DNA of 64,000 nt from Saccharina japonica (lineage: Eukaryota; Sar; Phaeophyceae; Laminariales; Laminariaceae). The position numbers and the translations under genes are program-made. Under the pieces are notes generated by a model. It did not search any database, was not told the DNA's origin, and saw only the letters and a program-made list of their open reading frames with translations. The stretch is from positions 183,521-247,520 of the forward strand of contig MEHQ01004136.1 of the NCBI GenBank assembly GCA_008828725.1, given 5' to 3'. This document shows, one piece after another, positions 53,277-63,376 of this stretch (the stretch's first letter is position 1; each line of letters begins with the position of its first letter).

Positions 53277-54360
53277 GTAAGTTTACCGTGTTCTACGTTC
53301 TTCGGGGGGTTGAGGGTGGGTATTGTTGGAGGGGGCCACGGTATCTACCGTACATATCTACGTAGTCTATACTGTATGCATGTACATGTATGTATCTAGT
53401 GTATGCATCTACTGTAGTGTATACATCTAGTGTACGTGTGTAGCCTATGTGTCTATAGTAGTGTATCTCTTTAGTGTGTTTGTAGATGTTTGGCCATTGA
53501 CCCGTGGTACGGTATGAGATAACGGTATATAGCATATCCAGACAAAATGGTTCTGAGTGACTAACACACTCCTTAACTGTGGAGTATCCAACATCGTCAG
53601 AAAGCGATTTTCATTGTAGAATACAGGGGGTGCCCCGATTTTCAGAATGGTGCTGTGCAGGCCGATTACACCTCTCATAACTAGCCTTCTCTCGTGTCAA
53701 AAGTGGGAAATATATAGCTTCAGTGCAGGCATGTCCTGCGCGTTTAGGCCCTCTTAACCCATTCAGAACTGTTTTTTTATCCCGCACTACAACCCTAATT
53801 CCAAGTAGTTTGTCCCCAAATATGAGAGACCAATTCACAAGGGGTTAACTGCTCTATTCGCTTAGTTTGCCCTCTCTTAAGTTGGGGTACCCACTAGCGA
53901 TGATACGGTTCGTTGATGCGACTACAGTATATGCATTGTGTTTCGTTTTCATTTACAATCAACAATTATATGTTTGGGCGGCAAACTGAGCTCTTTGTGG
54001 CAGAAGCCGACTCATGCTATAATTCAATCTATTAAGACGGGTGGGTATCATGTTTCTGGGGTCCCTGACTTGGTTATGGTATAATACCTCCACACCTCAG
54101 CCGGACACTGACTTCGACTTCGACAATCGTTATACGTACGATTAAGCCGTGACGAGAGATCACACGCTCTAGGTGTAAACAGATTACCGTTGTATAAAGT
54201 GCGCAATTGGGATTCCAACCATCCTAGTGGTTTGTCCGGCATTTGAGCTGCAAAGTCAACCATAAACAGGTTGAGCCAAGGCGCGCTACCCCTATATCGA
54301 CCCCCTGTGTATATACAAGTATATGCATCGTTGAAAGTGTTTGCCTCAAACAACACTCTT
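53277..54360. other. Region without recognised genes
   Basis: A TGTATRC/TCTACTGTAG-rich stretch at 53350-53470 is low complexity. Other frames, including 54048-54521 on the minus strand, lack recognisable domains. Confidence 0.4.
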
Positions 54361-54520
54361 GGACGCATGCTACGGTAGGGGTCCACCATGCCGTTTCCGT
54401 GGGCGGTCAGTTGAGGAGCTCTATACCCCACGCAAAAACCGATTTGGGAGAAAACCTCAAACGTGTTACCCGATGAACAATCGAATGGCCCAAGTACACA
54501 ACGAAAAAAATCACGAGACA
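54361..54520 (+). repeat. Dispersed hairpin repeat, copy 2
   Basis: It aligns with 9431-9590: GACGCATGCTACGGTAGGGG, TGAGGAGCTCTATACC, then GTTACCCGATGAACAATC. The left arm of the hairpin is degraded here. Confidence 0.6.
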
Positions 54521-54654
54521 AAAGCGAAATTCCGATGATTATGGGACAAGGCGAGGTACGTCATTCCCAAAACAAAATAGGACGAAACTTGTTAGGTCTA
54601 TCGCAGCACCCGTCATGTGTGAACCCCTACCGCACGTGACATACAGTAGTATGC

Positions 54655-55010
54655 TTTACTTTAATCCTTAACTTTAATCCTTTTACTTTAGGTCCTTCCT
54701 TGCATCGTTTCCTTGAATCCTTCCCTTGAATCCATTCTTTGGATCCTTTCTTTGAAACTTTTCCCTGAGTTCTTTCCTTGAACCCTTTACTTGAATCCTT
54801 CATTTTAATCCTTAACTTCAATCCTTTACTTCAATCCCTTACTTCAATCCTTTTCCTTCAACTTTCGTCTTTTCGTGGGATAGTTTCGTTTAATAATTTC
54901 CAAATTTCCTTGAATACTTTTTCTTGGATACTTTCCTTGAACCCTTTCCGTGAATCATTTCCTTGAATCCTTGCCTAAAATAATTTTCTTCAATAATTTT
55001 CTTGAACACG
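54655..55010 (+). repeat. CTTGAATCC word array
   Basis: About 25 variants of TTTCCTTGAATCC, TACTTCAATCC or CTTTGGATCC follow each other at about 12-16 base intervals. The pattern is close to a tandem repeat of ~14 bases but the spacer drifts. Confidence 0.85.
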
Positions 55011-55263
55011 GGCGCACAAAAAACAAATCCCGAGACCCACACTACCTCTCCCCCTCTGCCGACCCTAAATACGTTTGTTTTTACTTGAAGTAAACACTAA
55101 TTTCGAAGCCATATTGACGTCGAAATGAGTACTAAATACTCATTTCGAAGCCGCATTGATGTCGTCAGTAGATTAACAAGTCGCGTTGTTGTAACGATAC
55201 ACCCAGGCCGTACGTGTGTTATTTGTGTGTGTTTCATGGATAAGTCGTTGGGTCATATACTAG

Positions 55264-55380
55264 CCGGTCGCCACGGTGGGCTAGCAGGTATAACCACGAA
55301 GCCTGTTAAGAGTCAAGATCGCGAGTTCGAGACCCGCCGAGTGCATGCTCGTAGGGACTTTTTCTCGCAAAAGATGCATA
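55264..55380 (+). mobile_element. SINE head (tRNA-like), second copy
   Basis: The A-box-like TGGGCTAGCAGG and the B-box-like AGTTCGAGACCC match the head at 13111 at about 90% identity, including CGAGTGCATGCTC. After TTTTTCTCGCAAAA the sequence runs into a C run and then departs from the SINE body. Confidence 0.8.
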
Positions 55381-55887
55381 TACCCCCCCCCCCCCCCTTT
55401 AACAGGTATAAACGATAAAACGGTTGAGGAAAAACCCTACCTACAAATTACCTTATGGGTACAAATAAATAATGCACACTATTAAAAACACAAATCACTA
55501 ATTATTTAAATTCATCCAGGTGCTTTTAAGTTTTACTCCATAACCTGTCCTCGCACACCTCTTCTTATATACCATACATAGCTACAAATAGTAGACCCAC
55601 TCTATCACGTCAACTCGTCGGAACACTATAGTATACCTGGTACGTTTATTTTAGACTGTATAATTTTAATTTTGATTTAATTTAAATGATTTCCCCCCCC
55701 CACAAATAGACACACACTTCCTGAATTCTACAGCCTCAGATTGTGTCCCCCTCATACGGGATGTACATCCTACATGAGGGCATATAAAATCCGTAAGTAC
55801 GCGCGATCGAAGTATTACACTCAGCTAGCAAAGATGAGCTTCGACGAAATCCTCGAGCTCACAGCTGTTGTTTTTTAATTTTTTTAA
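55381..55887. other. A/T-rich spacer between SINE head and body
   Basis: It begins with a run of about 16 Cs. No gene is recognised. It may be an insertion that split a SINE, since head and body lie on the same strand about 500 bases apart. Confidence 0.4.
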
Positions 55888-56125
55888 TATATATCTTGAC
55901 TACGTAGCTGAAAGCGCGAGAGCGTGAGTTAGCAAAAAATCGATAAAAATCGACGAGCGTTGGGAAGGCTGAACCCTCTGCGCGATAAAAATTAAGGCAA
56001 GAACCGCAGTGGGGGAGGAGGAAGAGGAGCCTACTTTGTGACCCCGGATCCAAGTTACGACTAGGGAGGGAAAAAGGCAGAAGTGCGAAGATAATAAATG
56101 GGATGGAAAAAACAAAACAAAAAAC
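55888..56125 (+). mobile_element. SINE body with A-rich tail
   Basis: From ATATCTTGACTACGTAGC through GCGCGAGAGCGTGAGTTAGC, CCTCTGCGCGATAAAAATT and GCGAAGATAATAAATGGGAT to AAAACAAAACAAAAAAC, it matches the body at 13226-13440 closely. Confidence 0.8.
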
Positions 56126-57363
56126 TTGATGGCCGTTGCAGCCTCAATATATACGACATTTCACCATGACGCCAACAACGCTTGCGCCGAAATCCTCCCC
56201 TCGTGATTCGGGATGTTTCGGGCGCGGGCACAACCGAGACGGAGGTTTCAGTGTGCGTGTGTGCGCCCGGTCGTTCGAAAGATGGGAGGCGCTCGTCGTG
56301 CGTTGTGCCTCGCGCCCAATCTCGCCGCGTTAGGGTTCGAACGTACTGCAGCTCCTCTATTAATAGTTTCCAAAGCAGAGGTTCGTTGGTGCACTGAGCT
56401 CGAGCCACTTGCATCGCCTTACGTCATATATGGGCTTGTATGGGCTGTTAGATTCGGCTCAGGTTGCATCAGGCAAATGGATCAGGCAAGGCCGCTTTTG
56501 TTCGCCTACACAGAGCACTCAAAACTAGAAAAAAAGACTGAGAAAACTTGCCGCTCTGAATGATTGAGTGACTCAATACCCAGTCAAATCACGTATGATA
56601 GTTTCGTCTCCAGCCCCCAGTCTAAGATCAAGTCACTTGTTGTGAACAGGAATTAGTGCTGAGTCATGGCTTTTATAGGATTTAGTGTAGGTTAGATCCC
56701 CCCCCCCTCCCCTCAGTAGGCCCGAAATCCCAAATTTGGAGCGTTGGTCTCGGGAATTCCTTTTTGTGCGCCCTTGTCTTGAATCCTATATTATTGTAGC
56801 ATGTAAGTGCACGCAGAGGCAGTTTTGAAAGAGTAAGATGCCTTGCGAAATACACGATTTGTATATTAAAAATTGCTTCATGAAACTCAAGTTGATGTTT
56901 GGCCGCGTTCTAATGAGTTTACTCAACACTCGTTTCATGTACTCGTAGGGCTCCTCTCGCGGGGAGCTCTACACCGCAGCCATGTATGTTGCTGTGAGGC
57001 CTATTGTAAGCTACGGCCGACACGCTGTCAAATGGGCTTGCAACTACAGTAGTACCATGTTTGCACGACGCATCGGATGAATATACTCGTACACGCAAGG
57101 ACATCTACTGTTGAGGATCCCGTCAGCCACCACTATTCGAGCTTAAGAGCGCTAGTCCTGCCGTAGCGCGGCTCAGAATATTCTTACTCAACATGTTTCA
57201 CATGCTACATATATATGTGGCGCCAGATCCACTATGTTTCCCGCCCCGAACCCATCGACGAGCCACAATAAAAGTGTACTTATGACCCCATGTCGGTGTC
57301 CCTGGTGATCTCCCCCACTCAACGAATGTTAGTGCAGGGATACACTCTACTGTAAATGTTATG
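56126..57363. other. Region without recognised genes
   Basis: A frame at 56213-56563 is open but shows no domain. A GC hairpin (GGGCTCCTC...GGGGAGCTC, 56948-56969) belongs to the dispersed hairpin family. Confidence 0.4.
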
Positions 57364-57605
57364 AAGCTCCTGACCTCGGGAGCTGATGCCTAATTCCATC
57401 ACCCAAAGCATCAAGAACTCCAACAGCTCGGGGACTAGAACGTAGAGCGTACACCCCGCGTGTTGATACCACCCCGCACGGTCATCCTTAGATTTCCGTT
57501 CAGAGCGGTACATCGAGCCACACTACGAGTGCTGCCACACACCCGGTACTTACTACTATGGGAAACGCAGAGCTAGCGCCACGGCGGAGCAGTGGCCGTA
57601 CCACT
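57364..57605 (+). repeat. Single copy of the spacer satellite plus palindrome-border sequence
   Basis: The interval begins with a hairpin (AGCTCCTGACCTCGGGAGCT). It continues with AACTCCAACAGCTCGGGGAC, related to the 215-bp satellite units. It ends with TTTCCGTTCAGAGCGGTACA through GGCCGTACCACT, which matches 36260-36365 at the inner border of the right palindrome arm. The order satellite then border sequence is the same at both loci. Confidence 0.75.
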
Positions 57606-57852
57606 AGTTTTAATAAAAAACAAAAAAAATGCTCGTCGTTTAATACGTTGATACGGGCAAGGGCAGAAAACTTTCAAATGGAATCGATTTCAAACGTTTT
57701 TGTTTTAATGAATCCATTCGAAGTTTCATCCGATTAGTCATACAATGAATCACCAAGAAGGCATTCGTAATTTGGGACAACGGAAAGTCAATCCGATCGA
57801 GTTGCAAAGATAGTCCCAAAAAATTATTTTGATGCAAATCAGATACGAGTAT

Positions 57853-59056
57853 TCAGGCCGCCAGTACTCTAATACTCTTATTAAGGTACTCGGAGTACGA
57901 AATGTACTCCATACTCGGTATACTCGGAGTGTGAAGTACGTTAGGAGCATCTTCGCATAATTTTAAACACTCGGCTGTCATTCCTCCCAGGTTCTGGGAG
58001 TACGTGACTGGCGCTTATAGCATTAAAAAAATCACAGATGCTCCCAATACCTGCGAGTATAATTAGAGTAATTGGGAGAAAAAAATACTTCAGGTACTTT
58101 GTGTACTCACTCGCAGTATTTCGGTGTGCAATACTCTCGATGCTCGGATTACTCCAATTAATTTAGATGTTTTTACTCTGAGTACTGCTGGTACTCGAGT
58201 ATAAGCACTGCTCATACTCCCAGTACTCGGAGTATTTGGGCCTTCAGTACTGCTCATACTCCAACTACTCCGAGCATTTGGGCCACCAGTACTCTACTAC
58301 TCGCAGTACTCGGAGTACGAAAAATACTCGATACTCTGAGTAGGCCACCAGTACTCTAATACTCGCAGTACTCAGAGTACGAAAAATACTCGATACTCCG
58401 AGTATACTCGGAGTATCGAGTATACTCGGAGCATCTGTGCAATATCGATATTGTTCGTAAAAAAATGCAAATATTCAGGTTGTTGTGTGCACCGCAGGTC
58501 CTATTTTTTATGGTCCCCGGGAAAACCTGGTATGCACAAGATGCTCCGATTATACTCGATACTACGAGTATAATCGGAGTATCGAGTATTTTTCGCACTC
58601 CGAGTGCTGAGAGTAGTAGAGTACTGGTGGCCTAAATACTCGGAGTACTTGGAGTATGAGCAGTACTGAAGGCCCAAATACTCCGAGTACTGGGAGTATG
58701 AGCAGTACTTATACTCGAGTACAAGCAGTACTCGGAGTAAAAGCATATAAATTACTCGGAGTACTGCGAGTGTCGCGAGTATTAAACACCGAAATAATGC
58801 GAGTACACAAAGTACCTGAACTATTTTTTCTCTAAAATACTCTAATTATACTCGCAGGTATTGGGAGCATCTGTGAATTTTGAAATGCTATAAGCGCCAG
58901 TCACATGCTCCCAGAACCTGGGAGGAATGACAGCCGAGTGTTTAAAATGATGCGAAGATGCTCCTATCGTACTTCACACTCTGAGTATACTCCGAGTATC
59001 GAGTACATCTTGTACTCCGAGTACTTCTAGGAGTATTAGAGTACTGGCGGCCTAAA
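57853..59056. repeat. 1.2-kb palindrome built of TACTCSGAGTA words
   Basis: The arms mirror about 58455. GGCCGCCAGTACTCTAATAC (57859) pairs with its complement near 59050. CGGCTGTCATTCCTCCCAGG (57971) pairs near 58930, and TGACTGGCGCTTATAGCAT (58006) pairs near 58895. The arms are crammed with TACTCGGAGTA, TACTCCGAGTA and GTACTGCTC words, so hairpins exist at two scales. The loop contains GGTCCTATTTTTTATGGTCC, related to the MITE terminus at 25324. Confidence 0.85.
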
Positions 59057-59290
59057 TACTCGAAGTACTTGGAGTATGAGCAGTACTGAAGCCCCGAATA
59101 CTCGGAGTACAAGGAGTACCCGCAGTATCGGACCCCGAAATACTCCGAGTACAAGCAGTATCGAGAGTGTTCATACCCGAAATACTCCGAGTACGAGCAG
59201 TATCCCGGGTATCGAACCCCGAAATACTCCGAGTACATGAAGTACCTGAAGTATTTTATCTCCAATACTCGTTACTTTACTCCAAGGTAC
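59057..59290. repeat. Extension of the TACTCSGAGTA array
   Basis: Beyond the right palindrome arm, five more units of CCCCGAAATACTCCGAGTAC type continue at about 50-base spacing and end near 59290. Confidence 0.75.
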
Positions 59291-60358
59291 TCGGAGCATC
59301 TGTGCAATATTGATATTCTATGTCCGCGGTAACACCTGGTATGCACAATATTCTCTTATCGAAAATGTCCCCGGTAATGCCGGTATGCACAGCAGTATTC
59401 TATGGACTCTGTTGTTGTAACGTATAGAGCCAGGTATATGATGTATTATCAGGTATTATACGTACAAGGTATTAAGTACTATTTAATAGGACACATAATT
59501 ATCACGGGGGCTCGTGTGTTGTGGGTTTGATTTTTCGAATTATACAAACACGGGGACGCTGGTTTACGAACCCCTCTATGGATGACTGCAGCACGTACCT
59601 GGTGGAAGTTGGAAGCAGTGTCCATCAAATTTGAGTGTCGAGTGTGTACGAGTGCTTGTTTGAATCGGGTTTCTAGAGTCTTTTATATATATATATACAC
59701 ACAGCTTGATATACATGGAATAATAATGAGCCGGGGTTCGGCAAAACAGGCGGGTACCCGGATACCCGCTGGCGTTCCTGAGCCTTCCCGATAATGTTGC
59801 ATGTTGGGTTCCAATTTTTGGTCCGTACCCGTCAGGGTGGAGTGTTGAGTCTGTGTGTACTGCTGTGTAGTTCTCCTTTGAGTAGGTTTTCTAGAAACAT
59901 TTCGAAAACAGCAGTACTGAACCGGGGCTCGTGAAAACGAGCGGGTACCGGGGTACCCGTGGCGTCAACTCCCGCAGGATCAAAATACCCCGCGGGTACG
60001 AGGGTTGAAGCCTACCCGTTGAACGGATGGGATCTGACTGGGTGTAACCGCCGGTATTCCGTCTAACAGATGAAAAGGGCCAACCTTCAAGCGCCATTCA
60101 TCTCTCACAACCAAAATAGAAAATATGGCAAGTATATGACGTAGACCCTGTCCACATCGATAATTACACTCGAGTAATTCCATGGCGTACTGAGAATTCC
60201 ATTTCATCATTAGCTTGCGTGAGATGCTTCAGGTCATACCCGGCATGCGTGGTGCCTAACAGCATCTCTGCAGCGAGGAGAGCTGAAGAAGCATTGAGGC
60301 GCGAATGCGTTGTATATTTATCTGTTGTCATCGGTGGTGCTATTAATAGTCGCGGGCG
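59291..60358. other. Region without recognised genes
   Basis: GGTAACACCTGGTATGCACA-like text at 59330 and 59370 repeats the loop text of the preceding palindrome. GGGTACCCG/CGGGTACC words cluster at 59750-60020. No gene is recognised. Confidence 0.4.
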
Positions 60359-60715
60359 ATGCGATCGTGGCGGGCGGCCGGTTTCCTCCTGTCTGGATTG
60401 ATTGTTGTGCTGTTGGACTATTTTTACTTCCTGGGCCCTGCGTGTTCTCCACGCTACCGTAGGGATGGGCAACGAATAACAACACGCACCCAAGGCTTGG
60501 GGTTGCACGTCGAAACTGGCCCTGGGGGGGGCGAAGGGGAGTTGAGGCTTGATCCCAATCGCTCTGGAGCTCAGTCACCACGCATTTTGACCCTCCTGAC
60601 TACATGCCATGGCAGGACGGCCTTTGCAAGGGCTAACAGAGAGGCCATGGAACGAAGAACGGACGGGTACAAATCACTGGTGAGCGAGAGCCACCGATCA
60701 GGGAAGTCTACTTCG
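60359..60715 (+). CDS. Candidate signal-anchor first exon
   Basis: A Met-initiated frame begins MRSWRAAGFLLSGLIVVLLD with an immediate hydrophobic segment (FYFLGPAC follows), then a basic and Gly-rich region and AMERRTDGYKSL. Two plausible phase-0 donors follow: GTGAGC after 60679 and GTACGT after 60715. The second lies just before the CACCCTG array, which would then be intronic. The frame stays open into the array only as repeat-encoded text (DTLPAFDP). No homologue is recognised. A membrane-anchored or secreted protein is the most that can be said. Confidence 0.35.
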
Positions 60716-60767
60716 GTACGTACGTATTATATCAATTATTATTTGTTTGTTGTTTCACACGTGGCCA

Positions 60768-61650
60768 TCTTGGGTACCCTGCCAGCATTTGACGTAGACA
60801 CCCTGCCAGCATTTGACCCTGACACCCTGCCAGCATTTGACCCTGACACCCTGCCAGCATTTAACCCTGACACCCTGCCAGTGTTTTTGGCGGGAAATAA
60901 CATTGTACAAGGTGAGAAACCCTGCCGAAAATCTCACAGGGTGTCCCAATGCTGTACAGGGTTTGACACCCTGTTAGGTTTCTGGCAGGGTGTCGGATGC
61001 TGTACAGTGTTTTGACGTGGACACCCTGCCAATATTTAACCCTGACACCCTGCCAGTGTTTTTGGCGGCAAATAACATTGTACAAGGTGAGACACCCTGC
61101 CAAAAATCTCACAGGGTGTGGTCACCCTGTACAGGGTTTGACGTGGACACCCTGCCAATATTTGACGTAGACACCCTGCCAGTGGTTTTGACGGGAAATA
61201 ACATTGTACAAGGTGAGACACCCTGCCAAAAATCTGACAGGGTGTGGTCACCTTGTACAGGGTTTGACACCCTGTCAGGTTTCTCGCAGGGTGTCGGATG
61301 CTGTACAGGGGTTATCACCCTGCCAAAATTCCGACAGGGCGTTCCATGTTCTTAAAATCATAAAGAAAAGTGTACAGCGTGTAACACCCTGCCTTTATCT
61401 GGCAAAGTGTAGAGTGTGCCGATTTTACCAAATAATGTACAGGGTTTAACATCTCAAATGTGGTATACAGTGTCATATTGTTTATCAAACACCGCACTGC
61501 CGACAGAGTGCCTGATACTCTCCCAAAAAAAACAAAAAAAAAACATAGCTTTGAACAGCGTGTGACACCCTTGAAGGACGGCAGGGCGTCCGAACTTTTA
61601 TTGGGAGACATTCTGCCAGTGTCGGGGGTCCAGCAAACCTGTCAGTGTCA
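60768..61650. repeat. CACCCTGCCA / CAGGGTG word array
   Basis: Near-perfect 24-bp tandem units (ACACCCTGCCAGCATTTGAC) start the array. They give way to mixed-orientation words (TGTACAGGGTTTGACACCCT, GGCAGGGTGTCGGATGCTGT, AACATTGTACAAGGTGAGAC). Longer segments of about 110-130 bases repeat directly at 60880-61290. CACCCTG and CAGGGTG are complements, so the array can fold extensively. It decays gradually after 61400. Confidence 0.85.
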
Positions 61651-62994
61651 TTGATACACCTCAATATACCGTACAGCAGGGCATTCACACACTTTTCAGC
61701 TTACCAGGGCGGTCACCTTGCCCGGCTTGTAAGAGAAAAAATACTGCCATTGTTTAGTACCTCGACAGTGTTGGCAGCATGTGTACACACACGTTGCAAA
61801 AGTCAAACACGCTGCAAATTCTTCATACTCCATGTGCACGATGTTTTGCAAGGTATCTTAATTTATACCCTTATTAACCGTCGCTTACATCCGCCCGTAC
61901 TTGTGCGCACACAAATTACTACCGCCCGGGGGGACCGACACCATAATGGGACATGCCGCAAATGCCTATTCCCAACTCCCCTTCTCGTGGAACCCTTGGA
62001 AACCCGATTGCACGAGCGAGGGGGGGCTGTCAATGGTTAAAACTACCCACAACGCAGCAGATCGTGGTATTAATCACCCCGTCTCTTTAATTATCTGCAA
62101 CCGAATAAACCCGCGGACAGGTTCTCGCTTTGTTCCTATTTATATTCGTTTCGGGCGCGACGCTCTCGTAGTCAGCGTGCAGAAACCCCTTGTTGTCACT
62201 TCTGTTGACGCCGTACGCTCCGTCACCTGAACATATAAGAGGGAAAATATGAGAGGGAAAGACACGCGAAAGGAATATGTTGAGACGAACATAATAGCAC
62301 TTTAAAGGATGAACTAAAACATGGTACATATATACTAAAATATAGCACTTCAAAGAAAAACAATGTTTATCATAAGATAGTATTATACCAGCTAGTACAG
62401 CGTTCCGCACGGGTGTGCGTAAAGATACACTACACCGGTAGACGTTTTAAAATATACATTATATATAAATATAACATACACACCAGGCGTCACATGTAAC
62501 ATGCAACGCGATAAAACGGGCATGATCATGGTGATGAGCTACTAGAGAAAAAGGATGCACACACACTCTAGATGTCAAGCGCCACGCTCTATAGGACAGG
62601 GGGTCCAGTACACTCTTGTTGTCACCTTCGTCCTCCCCGTCTGCCGAAGCATCCGAAGATAATATAGTTTTAATGGACGGGGACAAAAAGGCGGGGCACA
62701 GGCGAGTAGGAAATATATATGTACACACAACGTTAACTTTGGAGGGGACATGCATACGGGTCAGTCTACCAGTATATTGGAGACTAAAGTGGGATTTCAA
62801 ACATCCAGCTACGCAAGATCACACGAGTCAATACACCGGGGTACACAATTTCCTTCGGCAGGTTAGGGTGCGTTTGTGCGAAAAAAATCCGTGCATCCAG
62901 CTAGGTGGAAATTATGGTACCCCCAGATTGTTATTATATATCAGGTACCTGGTAGGATTTACAGTATACTCGTAGTGCACCCAGTACCCTAATC
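61651..62994. other. Region without recognised genes
   Basis: It contains short frames only. One TACCWGGTA word lies at 62946. No repeat shared with other parts of the window was recognised. Confidence 0.4.
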
Positions 62995-63376
62995 CTACGA
63001 CCGATACGTGGTATGCCGGTTCACGCTTCGCGCTTGGCGCTTACGTTCTCCGGCGGCTCCTACCGATGGCTGATTACATTTCTGCACCTTTTGGGTGGGA
63101 GCAGGGTGCCAAACTGAATCAGACCCGAGTGGGATCTGGTTCGGGTGGGAGCAGGGTGCGAAGAGGGGGCAGGGTGTTTCACCGCGTGCTTCCACCAAGT
63201 ACTGATCCCACCCGGATCTGATCCCAGTTGGCACCCTGCTTTCACCCACAAGGTGCAGAAATATATTGAACCCTCCGCAGGGGGCGCCGGGGACCGTGGG
63301 CGTGAAGTGCGAACCGTAAATCGAGAGCTCGAAACGCGAACCGTCACACCGTCATCCCACATATCGGTCGTGGGAT
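62995..63376 (+). mobile_element. ~380-bp MITE-like foldback
   Basis: ACGACCGATACGTGG at the left pairs with CCACATATCGGTCGT at the right. Further inside, TTTCTGCACCTTTTGGGTGG and GAGCAGGGTGCCAA pair with TTGGCACCCTGCTTTCACCC and AAGGTGCAGAAATAT. The arms are about 150 bases and imperfect. No target duplication was identified and no transposase is present. Confidence 0.65.

Noticed and set aside
60768-61650. CRISPR array
   Set aside because: Repeat spacing and orientation are irregular, the spacers are themselves repeats, and the context is eukaryotic.
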